From the IMG/VR virus record IMGVR_UViG_3300043446_001478, positions 1-64,000 of that record: 64,000 nt of DNA, one strand, 5' to 3'. The notes beneath the pieces were generated by a model. It saw nothing but the letters and a program-made list of their open reading frames with translations. It did not search any database and had not been told where the DNA came from. The position numbers and the translations under genes were made by a program. Shown here in pieces: positions 24,765 to 35,101 of this stretch. The stretch's first letter is position 1. Each line of letters begins with the position of its first letter. This DNA is from a virus.

Positions 24765-27700
24765 TTGGCAGATGTAAATTCTAATATTAATATAAATTTT
24801 AACACTGCCGATGCCTTAGCACAGTTAAGAAAATTACAGGCTGGCCTCAGCACGTTTCACCAGACTCTTGCTGAGGGTAACCTTGCTGCAGCAAATGCTC
24901 AAAAAGGTTTAAATGCTCAATTAATACAAACAATAGGTGCAACTGGAAAATTCTCTGCAAGTCAGACTAAGGTTGCATCAAGTACTTTATCTTTTACCAA
25001 TGCATTAGAAAAAAATAAATTATCTCTTCGTGAATATTACAGATACTCTATGGCTGCTGCTACAGCCAATACTACTCTTTTATCCAAGGCATTTGCACAA
25101 GAACGAGAAATTATTAATCGTGCTCGTAGAGATAGGGTAAAACTTCTTCAGTCACAATATATACAATTAAACAAAGCAAATGCTGGCTTTATTGATGCAT
25201 TAAAAATAATGCCAAGGTCTTTGGCAATGGCCAATGGTAGATTTACAGAACTTGGAACTAGAATTCAATATGCTGCACAGAGACAACAAATTTTAAATAA
25301 ATTATTAATGCAAGGATCCACAAATCTCCTTAATTTTGGTAAAAACATGCAATGGGCTGGCCGTCAGTTAATGGTTGGTTTATCTATACCAATGATGATG
25401 CTAGGTGGTTATGCATCTAAAGCATTTAGAGAATTAGAGCAAGCCACTGTTAAGTTTAGACGTGTTTATGGTGATGCATTTACTAATGATTCAGAAGTAG
25501 AGGCAGCAGTACAAAATATTAAAATGCTTGCCAAAGAATATATTAAATATGGCGTTGCAGTTAAAGATACAATGGATATGGCATCTACTGCAGCAGCAGC
25601 AGGTTTCTCAGGTAAAGCATTAACACAGCAGGTTAATGCTGCGACTAAACTTGCAGTTCTTGGACAAATTGATCAGCAAAAAGCACTTGAAACAACAATA
25701 TCATTACAAAATGCCTTTGGGTTATCTGCAGATCAACTTGCAGAAAAGATTAACTTTTTAAATGCTGTTGAAAACCAAACAGTATTATCTATTGATGATT
25801 TAACAACTGCCATTCCTAAAGCAGCACCAGTTATTAAACAACTTGGTGGTAGTGTTGAAGATCTTGCATTCTTCCTTACAGCAATGAAAGAAGGTGGAAT
25901 CAATGCAGCAGAAGGTGCCAACGCAATTAAGTCTGGCCTTGCAGCATTAATTAATCCAACAAAACGAGCATCGGATATGCTTGCTGGATTTGGAATTAAT
26001 ATTAAAGGTTTGATAGAAGCCAATAAGGGCGACATTAAAGGTATAGTAGTTGGTTTTGCAAGAGCACTTGATACGCTTGATCCACTTAATCGTGCTCGTG
26101 CTATTGAACAGTTATTTGGTAAATTCCAATTTGCACGTTTATCTACATTATTCCAAAATGTTGCAAAAGGTGGATCACAGGCATCAAGAGCATTTGATTT
26201 AGCAGGAGCATCTGTAGAAGAGTTAGCAATTTTGTCTGAACGAGAAATGAAAAAGGTTCAGGATGCAGTAGGTACAAAATTTCAGGCAGCAGTTGAACAG
26301 TTCAAACAAGACATAATGCCACTTGGCAAATCATTTTTAGAAGCAGTAACTCCTATAGTAAAGTTTTTTGGAAAGTTATTTGAAAAATTTAATAATTTAG
26401 GAGACGGAACCAAAAAAGTTATAACAATTATTGCAGGTTTGGTTGCTGGTTTAGGTCCAGTTTTATTAATGACATTCGGTCTTCTTGCAAATGGTTTGGC
26501 CAATTTAATTAAATTATTTGCAACAATTAGAGGTGGAATTGCTAAACTTAATGGACAAACAAATGTTTTAGGTGCTGGTTTTAATTATGTAACACAAGAA
26601 CAAATTGATCAACAGGCATCAGCACAAGCATTACATAATACACATACAAAACTAACAGAAGTTTTTAACGTTGAAAAAGTTGCAGCAATTCAATTAGCAG
26701 AAGCCTATATGCAATTAAGTAGTCAAATGAGAGCAATGGCACAACAAAATCCAGGTCTATTTGTTGGGGGGATGGGTGGAACAGTTAAGGCTGTTAAAAA
26801 TTTACCTCCGATTCCAAAAGTTAAAAAGTTTGCAGATGGAATAGTTAGTGTTCCAGGACCAAAGGGTGCTGGCGATGTTGTTCCAGCAATGGTTTCTCCA
26901 GGTGAGGCAATTATTCCTACCAAGACTTCTGAAAAATATCGTGGACTCATTACTGCAATGTTTAATGATAATGTTCCAGGATTTGCAACTGGAAGATTAC
27001 CATGGGGTTCAAATCATCCAATTAAACAGTCTGGCGCTGTGGATATCGGTATGCCAAAGCGTTTTGCAGAAACAACACAATCAAGAGAAATTGCTGCAAG
27101 AATAGATGCTGCAGTTAGATCTGGAAAATTTTCTAAAATGCCTCCGACAGATTTTGGTACATTGCTACAACCATTCTCTGGCAGAAGTTTTCCAATTCGT
27201 GGAGTAGGTGGAGTATATAGAAAGCCAGATGGAAAACTTGTAGTTGTTAAGCCAACTATGGATGAGAAAACTGCTTTAGCAGAAGTTCGTGCTACAGAAA
27301 TAGCAAGAGAAGTTCATGGCTTGACATCTCCAAAACAAGAAATTAGAACAATGATTGATCCAACAGATTCAACTGGTCAGAGAAAATTAATTGTTTTAGA
27401 ATCACCATATGATCCAAAAATTGCAGCAGCAACTGGTAAATTTACAAAGAGAGACATGATTAAACAGTTGGTTGCATCAACTTTAAGAGCAGATAAAGAT
27501 TTACAACAAGCAAACATATCTGGAAATATATTGGCAGATGTTGGTACTGCTGGTGTATTTGCAAGGGCTTCTGGCTTTAGAGATTATGCAAGTAATCTTC
27601 CAGGAATGGGAGAAATGGGATTAATAAACCTACTCGGTGTCAAGGGTGGCGCTAAAAAGTTTTTTGCACAAGAAACATCTTCTATAGCATCAGGCATGAC

Positions 27701-30700
27701 TGCAAAGCAATATGAAGATGCCATATTAAAAGAAATTAATTCTGATTTACCAAAATTAAGAAAATTAATAGATAAATGGAATCTAAATCCAGTTGAAAAG
27801 CAAGCATATGAGGCAATGTATCAAAGACTTGAAGAAGGCAAAAAGGTAGACTGGAAAAAATTACACTCTGTTCATATTGCTGCTGGAAATGTTACTAAAA
27901 AATATTCAGATGGTATAGATCCATCTCCTAACGAAAAAGTAATGAAAGAAGCAATATCTAGATATATGCTTGAGGGTAATCAATCAGATAAGATATTAGC
28001 AAATTTAAAAGGAGAGTTTGATACAAAATTTATAAATAAATTAAATAAATTAAAAAATATAGATCCAGAAAGAGCAGCGCTAATACAACAAGCGTGGCAT
28101 GGTGGTGGAAAGTATAAGCAAGGAAGACAATCTCAGTTCCATCATGTATTAAAAGATATGGTTCCCATTAAAGTTGGCGAAGAAACCCTTTATATTTCTA
28201 AAACAGATTTTAATAAATTTGCATCGGATCCAGAAAAACAACTTAAATATGCAAGATCAAAAGATTATATAATTGATCGTGGTCTTTATAGAATGGGACT
28301 TGCTCCAGATCAAACTGGCAGATTTGTAGGTGGAGGAGATTTAACAAAGTCACGAGCATTAAGTGCAAAACATTTTGCTTTTGATTTACAAACATCTAAT
28401 AAATCAGCAGGTGGCGGAAGAGGATTATTATCTAAAACTGTTAGAAAAATTGCAGATGATCAAAGAAAAATATTTCAAGCATCAATGGGAGATCCATTAA
28501 AGACTACTGCAGGACAGATATTAAAGGATGCAAAATATTCTCCTGAAGATATTAAATATTTATTAAGACCAGAACTTTCTCACCTAGAAGGACATCAGTT
28601 GGGAGAAAGACAAGGTTCACAATCAATGAAAACTGGCTACGGTATGTATGATGCCAGACTTGTAAATAATTTCATGAATTCTAAAAAACGACATAGCAAA
28701 CTTCTTCAATGGAATGAAGATGAATATTCAAAACTAGCAAGTGGCAAAAAGGGATATCCATTTTTAAGTCCAGAACAAATAGATGAATATAAAAAGGCAG
28801 CAACCTTTATGTCTCTTGAAAGGCATCCAGTTAATGCCATAGAAAGAGAATTAGTTGCTAAAGCAGTAGAGTTAGATATTTTAGCATTAAATGCTAAAGA
28901 AAAAGGAATTAAGGTTCCAGGTACTACACAGAGTCCTTCAGCAAACTTACGAGCACTTAAAGCAATACTTGATCCAAATAGTAAAATTAAACCAAGTAGT
29001 TTAATGGATCTTCAGGCTTTAGAATCAGGAAAGGTATTGGTTCAACCAGGAGAAATTCAAGTTAATAATCAAACTGGAAAAATTTCTATAGTTCGTGGAG
29101 GAATGACTGCCCCAACTGGATCTGTAAGGATTGGCGGAAGTCAAGCAGATAAAATTATTGGCGATGAAAAAAAGAATACATATTATTCAAAAAAATCATT
29201 TATGCCTCAATCAACATCAAGAAGTTTGGCATTTTATGGAAGAGAAACTGGAACACCAGGTGCAATTGATAGATTAAGTAATAATGCTAGAGGCAGAATT
29301 ACAAATGCAATAAGAGAGCAAGAAAGATTATTAAAACAACAAAATAAATATACAAAAGAACAAATTGATTCTGCAATGAAATCATATAGAAGAAAATTGG
29401 TCGCTGATGAACAGGCAAAAGCAATTTCTTATAGACAGCAACAAATAGCAAGAGAAGAAATAAGACAACAGCAAAGTAAAGTATTAAACGATAAACAGGC
29501 AGCATTGGCTGCAAAACAACAGCAAAAAGAAACTGTAAAACAAAATAGAATGATGCGTCAAGAAAAGATTGGCAGATTTTCTGGTGGAACATCTATGGTT
29601 CTTGGAACTGCTGGAATGGCAGCAATGATGAGCGGTCATACTGGAGTTGGTGCAGCATTAACTGGAGCCTCTGCAATTGCTGGAATGGCACCTATGTTTG
29701 CTGGTATGGGTCCAATAGGAATTGGAGTAACAGCAGTTGCTGCACTTGCTGGCGGTATGTATATGTTAGATCGTGCTGCCAAAAAGGCTGCAGAATCACA
29801 ATCAAACTATATAGATTCTATTACCGCTACAACTAGTAAGATGGCACAAATTGGAGAAATAACAAATAAAGTTGGTGCTTCTGAAATAATGGCAAGAAGA
29901 AGACTTGGAACTGTTTCAGATAAGTATACAACTGGATTTGAAAGAGGAAAACAACAATTTGGTACAACATTTTTAGATAGCAGTGTCGGCAAAGATATGT
30001 TAAAAACACTTACGGATAACTTACAAAAGTCAGGTACCGTTGCTGTAAAAAATATAGCAGCAGAACTTTCTGCTTATATTTCTGACGGTATTTTAACTGC
30101 TGAACAAGCACACAGTATTGCTCGTGCAATAGGAATTAATTTACAAGATATGACTCTTGCAATGAATATTAGTGCACAGGTAACAGATCTTGTTGGACCT
30201 AATGGAGAAAACTTAGTCAATAATCCATTACAAACAAGACTCAACATAGTTAATGCATCAATGTCTAATGCAGGTCTTATTCAATCTCAATTGGATAAAG
30301 AAAAGGCATCTGGAACTCCTTTTAGCAAAGAGGCAAGAAATTATAGAGCACAGCAGGCAGCATTGGGTGTTCAAGGATTAGAAATTAATCAAGCACAACT
30401 TGATTCTTATAATTTATATTATGAAAAACAAATTAAATCTTTGGAAACTCAAAAAGCAATTACTACAGACAAGCAAAAACAAAAAGATCTTGATACACAG
30501 ATTAAAACACTTCAAGATGAACAACTTGCGGGTCAGGGAAAGTTTGCTGAAAATTCAAAGAAAATATTAGAGGATCAACTTAATGCATTTAAAGATGCAC
30601 AAAAGTATGGTGGTCAAGTAGAGTCGGCATTTTTTAATTCTCTTAAAAATCAAGTAAAAACTAAATATAAAGGAACAGCACAAGAAGGATTTGTAGATTC

Positions 30701-33700
30701 ACTATTAAAACAAACTGCTGAATTAAAGAGCAAAACACTAGAGGTTTCTATTGATACTGTTGTTGCTTCGGGAGAATTGCCTCCAGCAACAGCAATGAAG
30801 TTATTAGATACCTTTGCTGGAGATGAAGCAACATTAGAAAAAACCTTTAATGTATTAACTTCGGTACACGATGCTGGCGCAGTTACTGAACTTATTAATT
30901 CTTTAGGTGGAATAACTGATAAAGACATACAAAAAAATATAATAATTTCTGCTGCAGGACTTAGTGGAGATAAACTTAAAGAATTTCAAAGTGTATTAAA
31001 TTTATTAAATACTATGCAAGGTAAAGAAATAGATATTAATACATTTATTAAAAATAATGTTCCAAAAGATGGAAATCCAATAGAGGCTTTAACAAAACTT
31101 TCAAATCTTTTAAATAAGGTAGAAAAGTTTCCTAAAAAAATTACTCAAAAAACTTTAATTGATATACAGACATCGGATCCAGATATGCCGTCTATGCAAG
31201 GTTTAATCGATGTATGGAAACAATATGAAAATCTTCCAGATTCTGTTAAAAAAACTGTTGTTCAGGAATATATAAGTTTATATAAATCAATAGGGGCAGA
31301 TGAAGCAAAAGCATTTATAGCAAAAAAGACAGCAGGACTTCCATCTGATGTTGCTGATCGTGTAGCAAAACAATATATAACTAGTTACAACAGCAAGGGA
31401 GAGCCAGTATATGACGTCGGTGCAATTGCAGCAGACATGATTCCTCAAAGCGTTAAAAGTGGTATATCGTCAAAAGATGGAAGCAAGTCTAACGCAGGTA
31501 TCGGTGGTACAAAACAAGATCCATATGCAGATCTCTTAAAAAGACTCAAAGAAGTTAGAAATGCAGCAATAGATGCTGCTGGAGGAATAAGTTCATTAAA
31601 TAAGGCATTAGCAGAAGGCAATGTGTCATCAATTAAAAATAAATATGCTGGTATTGAACAACAGTTACAGTCTCAAGGATATAATCAAGGATTTATAGAT
31701 TTCTTACAGGGCATGGATCCTGCAGAACAAAAGAAATGGATGCAAACAACCTACACAGCATCAAAGGGTAAATATAAAGGACAGGTCATTGATCCATTTA
31801 CTAAGTTGCCAGCAGCGCAAGGAGTAAAAGAAGGTCAGGTAGTTTTATCAGCAAATGCTAAAAAACAGGCTCAAGGATTTGACGCATTAGTAAGCGGTGA
31901 ATTTAATAGTGCAACACAAAAACAAATTAACTCTATCAAATATCAAAATGATTCATACAGAAAGTTAATTGCTGCAGGTTATGATCATTTGACTGCTCAA
32001 AAATTAATATCTGATGAGTATCTTGCTCAGGCTATAGCAACAGGAAAATTAACACAAGAAGAAATTAATCAAAATGCAATAATGGCAAAAGAAATTGTTA
32101 CAAGAGAAAAAATTAATAGTCTTATTACTCAAGGAAGAGATGCAATCAATCAACAAAATATGTATCTTAAAAATACAACAACTGGAGTATCTAAAGTTCA
32201 AGAACTGTTATTATTCTTACAAACAAGAGGAATGGCTTTTAGCGGAGATGCTATTAGAAATATAATTGGTGATCCAGAAACGCTTTCTACATTAATTGCT
32301 GGTATGGATAATGTAAAGGCTGGCATCGCTGGTGCAGCCGACGCAATGAATGAATTAGTTGCTGGTGTTAAAGCACTTAAAGATAATTCAGACATAACTT
32401 TTGCTATTAAGTTTGCAACACAAACTATGTCTCAAAATGTTCAATCTGGAATGCAATCTGCACAAAATATTAATAATGTTCTTAAAGGTGTTTATTCTAA
32501 TTTAAATGTTGGGGAATTATCTAAGTTACAAAGTTTTAATCCAATTAAAAAGACAACAACAAATGTTGGACAAAAAGCAATTGAAATGGTTAATGCCAAC
32601 TATGCTGCTGCAGGTATGCCTATTCCAAAAATATCTGCAACAGATACTCTAAAAAGTATTCAAAAACAAAAATCAGTAAAAGAAACTCAACTTAATTTGG
32701 CAAGAACACAAGAACAATATATTCAAAATGAATATAATAGCATTACAGATCAAATTAATAATATTGATAAAAACTTGCAAGAATCTATAGATGGAATTAA
32801 TAAAACTGCAGATGCAGCAATTAAAATACAACAAGATCAAATAGATGCTAATGAAAAATTAATTAAAGATAAATTTGAAGCGCCTACTCAAAAACTTGAT
32901 GCTGAAAATAAAAAACTAAGCAATGATCTTGCAATTATTGATCATGCTGCAGAACAAATTAATAAAAAATATGATGCACAAGTTCAAGCATTAGAAGAAG
33001 TTAATAAAGTAAATCAGCAAATTCTTGATAGTCAAAAACAACAACTTGATATTGCAGATGCATTAACACAGGGTGATATTGCTGCTGCAGCAAAGTCTGC
33101 ACAAGATATGAGAGCAGCAAGTGCTGCCAATTATGCAGATAATATTTCAAACGCTATCGAACAATCTAGACAAAATGATTTAGCAGCATTACGTGGTACA
33201 GAAACAGGAATGACAAAGGATCAAATTGCTGAAAGACAATATCAAATTAGCCAAGAGTTATATAAATTAGAAACTGATCCAGAAAGATTAAAACTTGAAC
33301 AAGCAATTGAAGATGCAAAAAATAATATTTCAAAAATTGAAGAACAAAGAACAAAAGATATTCAAACACAAACTGATTTAGCAGAAAAACAAAAAGTAAC
33401 TCTTGAGGCACAACAAAAAGCGGTAGAGCAACAATTAGCAGATCAAACCAAAATAACTACAGCCTTAGAAACCGATGTTTCTAAATTAACCGATATGGAA
33501 ACATATATGCAGTCAATTGCTGATGCAGCAGCAGAGTTAGATGATTCTACAGGAATGACCTTAGAAGATTGGTTAACTTTATCTGAAAAACTTCCAGATA
33601 TTTCAAAATTAACAGAAGATTATAAAAATTCATTGGTTGCAGCAGCAACAAGTTCTGGAGAAATGGCTACAAGTTGGTCTAGTGTGTTGGCATCTATTAA

Positions 33701-34451
33701 TGCAATACCTTCAAAAATTAATATAAGTTCTGTTTTGGATATTGTTAAGAATATAACAGAAAATATTACAAGATATATAAAGACCGTTTATGATAATGCC
33801 TCAGACGGTACTGGAAACGGTAACGGTAATGCCAACGGTAGTGGAACACAAAAACCAGGTGCTGCATGGATATCAGATGGAAAGGGTGGTTGGAAAAAAC
33901 CAGATAAACCATTCGGCGATTATGAATGGGATGATAATAAAGGATGGAACAAGCAGGGTTCTGGTCTTGCAATAACTGGAGAAGGTGACAGCAAATCAGG
34001 AACTGAAAAAATTGCAGCAGATAAGGCAGCAGCAGATGCAGCAGCAGCAAAGGCAGCAGCAGACAAGGCAGCAGCAGAAGGACATAAGGGAACATATGCC
34101 GAAGGATTAGCAATTTATCCATGGGTTGCTAGTACAGGATCAGCAGCACCAAGCATCTTAAGAGGATATGGATATTGGGCAAAGGGCGGTATGATTCCAA
34201 GAGGAACTGATACAGTTCCAGCAATGTTAACTCCAGGCGAATTTATTATGAGCAAATATGCAGTTGATAAATATGGTGTTGATAATTTAAGATCAATAAA
34301 TAATGGAAACTCTGTTGGTGATTCAGTGTATAATTATAGTATTAATGTCAATGTTAAATCAGATGCAAATCCTGATGACATTGCCAAAACAGTTATGGCT
34401 CATATTCAAAGAGTTAACTCACAACAAATTAGGGGTGTTAAAATATCATGA
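24765..34451 (+). CDS. Tail tape measure protein (TP901 type), very large
   Basis: 3,228 residues. It sets tail length and is ejected with the DNA. The TTG start at 24765 lies 10 nt after AAGAGGTG; an out-of-frame ATG at 24758 only gives an eight-codon peptide. Residues ~210-430 are the TP901 core (ELEQATVKFRRVYGDAF, DLAFFLTAMKEGGINAAEGA). VPAMVSPGEAIIP near 705 and VPAMLTPGEFIM near 3145 are a repeated tape-measure motif. Residues ~800-960 look kinase-like: a Gly-rich turn at 812-816, K829, E840, D910-x6-N917, D925-V-G927. A hydrophobic Gly/Ala stretch near 1610-1670 may insert into membrane. Coiled coils fill ~2640-2940 and an Ala/Asp/Lys-rich section follows. Confidence 0.95.
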   Translation: MADVNSNININFNTADALAQLRKLQAGLSTFHQTLAEGNLAAANAQKGLNAQLIQTIGATGKFSASQTKVASSTLSFTNALEKNKLSLREYYRYSMAAATANTTLLSKAFAQEREIINRARRDRVKLLQSQYIQLNKANAGFIDALKIMPRSLAMANGRFTELGTRIQYAAQRQQILNKLLMQGSTNLLNFGKNMQWAGRQLMVGLSIPMMMLGGYASKAFRELEQATVKFRRVYGDAFTNDSEVEAAVQNIKMLAKEYIKYGVAVKDTMDMASTAAAAGFSGKALTQQVNAATKLAVLGQIDQQKALETTISLQNAFGLSADQLAEKINFLNAVENQTVLSIDDLTTAIPKAAPVIKQLGGSVEDLAFFLTAMKEGGINAAEGANAIKSGLAALINPTKRASDMLAGFGINIKGLIEANKGDIKGIVVGFARALDTLDPLNRARAIEQLFGKFQFARLSTLFQNVAKGGSQASRAFDLAGASVEELAILSEREMKKVQDAVGTKFQAAVEQFKQDIMPLGKSFLEAVTPIVKFFGKLFEKFNNLGDGTKKVITIIAGLVAGLGPVLLMTFGLLANGLANLIKLFATIRGGIAKLNGQTNVLGAGFNYVTQEQIDQQASAQALHNTHTKLTEVFNVEKVAAIQLAEAYMQLSSQMRAMAQQNPGLFVGGMGGTVKAVKNLPPIPKVKKFADGIVSVPGPKGAGDVVPAMVSPGEAIIPTKTSEKYRGLITAMFNDNVPGFATGRLPWGSNHPIKQSGAVDIGMPKRFAETTQSREIAARIDAAVRSGKFSKMPPTDFGTLLQPFSGRSFPIRGVGGVYRKPDGKLVVVKPTMDEKTALAEVRATEIAREVHGLTSPKQEIRTMIDPTDSTGQRKLIVLESPYDPKIAAATGKFTKRDMIKQLVASTLRADKDLQQANISGNILADVGTAGVFARASGFRDYASNLPGMGEMGLINLLGVKGGAKKFFAQETSSIASGMTAKQYEDAILKEINSDLPKLRKLIDKWNLNPVEKQAYEAMYQRLEEGKKVDWKKLHSVHIAAGNVTKKYSDGIDPSPNEKVMKEAISRYMLEGNQSDKILANLKGEFDTKFINKLNKLKNIDPERAALIQQAWHGGGKYKQGRQSQFHHVLKDMVPIKVGEETLYISKTDFNKFASDPEKQLKYARSKDYIIDRGLYRMGLAPDQTGRFVGGGDLTKSRALSAKHFAFDLQTSNKSAGGGRGLLSKTVRKIADDQRKIFQASMGDPLKTTAGQILKDAKYSPEDIKYLLRPELSHLEGHQLGERQGSQSMKTGYGMYDARLVNNFMNSKKRHSKLLQWNEDEYSKLASGKKGYPFLSPEQIDEYKKAATFMSLERHPVNAIERELVAKAVELDILALNAKEKGIKVPGTTQSPSANLRALKAILDPNSKIKPSSLMDLQALESGKVLVQPGEIQVNNQTGKISIVRGGMTAPTGSVRIGGSQADKIIGDEKKNTYYSKKSFMPQSTSRSLAFYGRETGTPGAIDRLSNNARGRITNAIREQERLLKQQNKYTKEQIDSAMKSYRRKLVADEQAKAISYRQQQIAREEIRQQQSKVLNDKQAALAAKQQQKETVKQNRMMRQEKIGRFSGGTSMVLGTAGMAAMMSGHTGVGAALTGASAIAGMAPMFAGMGPIGIGVTAVAALAGGMYMLDRAAKKAAESQSNYIDSITATTSKMAQIGEITNKVGASEIMARRRLGTVSDKYTTGFERGKQQFGTTFLDSSVGKDMLKTLTDNLQKSGTVAVKNIAAELSAYISDGILTAEQAHSIARAIGINLQDMTLAMNISAQVTDLVGPNGENLVNNPLQTRLNIVNASMSNAGLIQSQLDKEKASGTPFSKEARNYRAQQAALGVQGLEINQAQLDSYNLYYEKQIKSLETQKAITTDKQKQKDLDTQIKTLQDEQLAGQGKFAENSKKILEDQLNAFKDAQKYGGQVESAFFNSLKNQVKTKYKGTAQEGFVDSLLKQTAELKSKTLEVSIDTVVASGELPPATAMKLLDTFAGDEATLEKTFNVLTSVHDAGAVTELINSLGGITDKDIQKNIIISAAGLSGDKLKEFQSVLNLLNTMQGKEIDINTFIKNNVPKDGNPIEALTKLSNLLNKVEKFPKKITQKTLIDIQTSDPDMPSMQGLIDVWKQYENLPDSVKKTVVQEYISLYKSIGADEAKAFIAKKTAGLPSDVADRVAKQYITSYNSKGEPVYDVGAIAADMIPQSVKSGISSKDGSKSNAGIGGTKQDPYADLLKRLKEVRNAAIDAAGGISSLNKALAEGNVSSIKNKYAGIEQQLQSQGYNQGFIDFLQGMDPAEQKKWMQTTYTASKGKYKGQVIDPFTKLPAAQGVKEGQVVLSANAKKQAQGFDALVSGEFNSATQKQINSIKYQNDSYRKLIAAGYDHLTAQKLISDEYLAQAIATGKLTQEEINQNAIMAKEIVTREKINSLITQGRDAINQQNMYLKNTTTGVSKVQELLLFLQTRGMAFSGDAIRNIIGDPETLSTLIAGMDNVKAGIAGAADAMNELVAGVKALKDNSDITFAIKFATQTMSQNVQSGMQSAQNINNVLKGVYSNLNVGELSKLQSFNPIKKTTTNVGQKAIEMVNANYAAAGMPIPKISATDTLKSIQKQKSVKETQLNLARTQEQYIQNEYNSITDQINNIDKNLQESIDGINKTADAAIKIQQDQIDANEKLIKDKFEAPTQKLDAENKKLSNDLAIIDHAAEQINKKYDAQVQALEEVNKVNQQILDSQKQQLDIADALTQGDIAAAAKSAQDMRAASAANYADNISNAIEQSRQNDLAALRGTETGMTKDQIAERQYQISQELYKLETDPERLKLEQAIEDAKNNISKIEEQRTKDIQTQTDLAEKQKVTLEAQQKAVEQQLADQTKITTALETDVSKLTDMETYMQSIADAAAELDDSTGMTLEDWLTLSEKLPDISKLTEDYKNSLVAAATSSGEMATSWSSVLASINAIPSKINISSVLDIVKNITENITRYIKTVYDNASDGTGNGNGNANGSGTQKPGAAWISDGKGGWKKPDKPFGDYEWDDNKGWNKQGSGLAITGEGDSKSGTEKIAADKAAADAAAAKAAADKAAAEGHKGTYAEGLAIYPWVASTGSAAPSILRGYGYWAKGGMIPRGTDTVPAMLTPGEFIMSKYAVDKYGVDNLRSINNGNSVGDSVYNYSINVNVKSDANPDDIAKTVMAHIQRVNSQQIRGVKIS

Positions 34452-35101
34452 CAACATCAACATACATGACAGGTCGTAAAAAATATCAAAGACCACAGGC
34501 GATGTTGTGGTCAGAAAATTCTGGAAAAATTGAAAATGGTATTTATATTCCAAATGGTCTTGAAATTAATGCTAATCCAGGTTCAGAAACAAATCCAGAT
34601 AATATAGATCAATTTTTAATATTATCTGATAACAATAGATCAACAATAGATTTTGGATATGAAAGAATTGAAAAAAGAGAAAGAATGATTAATGGTCGCA
34701 TGAGATCATATCATATTGCTGATAAGTTAACTATTTCTTTTTCATATACAGATTTACCATCAAGATCATTTGCTTTGCCTGCAGACTTTGATTCAACTGG
34801 AAAATCTCAAATGAATGGTGCATATGGAAAACCAAACTTACCAGATGCCCAGTATACAACCGACGGCGGTGCTGGAGGAGTTGATATTTTGGACTGGTAT
34901 GAAAAGCATCAGGGTTCATTTTGGTGTTATTTGGCCTATGATAAATATTATAATTTTGGAAAAGATGAATCCGCATACGGGTATTTACCACAGTATAATC
35001 AATTAGTTGAAGTATTTTTTGCAGATTTTTCATATAATGTAAAAAAACGTGGTAGTAATTTTGATTTTTGGGATATTTCAATTAAGTTGGAAGAGGCATA
35101 A
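34448..35101 (+). CDS. Distal tail protein (Dit-like)
   Basis: A 217-residue protein overlapping the tape measure stop as ATGA. It is the first gene after the tape measure, where Dit is normally encoded. Beta segments such as IDNFDQFLILSDNNRS-like stretches, then ERMINGRMRSYHIADKLTISFSYTDLPSR, and a terminal VEVFFADFSYNVKKRG fit a Dit ring domain that connects tube to the tip. The assignment is by order and fold texture. Confidence 0.65.
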   Translation: MTTSTYMTGRKKYQRPQAMLWSENSGKIENGIYIPNGLEINANPGSETNPDNIDQFLILSDNNRSTIDFGYERIEKRERMINGRMRSYHIADKLTISFSYTDLPSRSFALPADFDSTGKSQMNGAYGKPNLPDAQYTTDGGAGGVDILDWYEKHQGSFWCYLAYDKYYNFGKDESAYGYLPQYNQLVEVFFADFSYNVKKRGSNFDFWDISIKLEEA

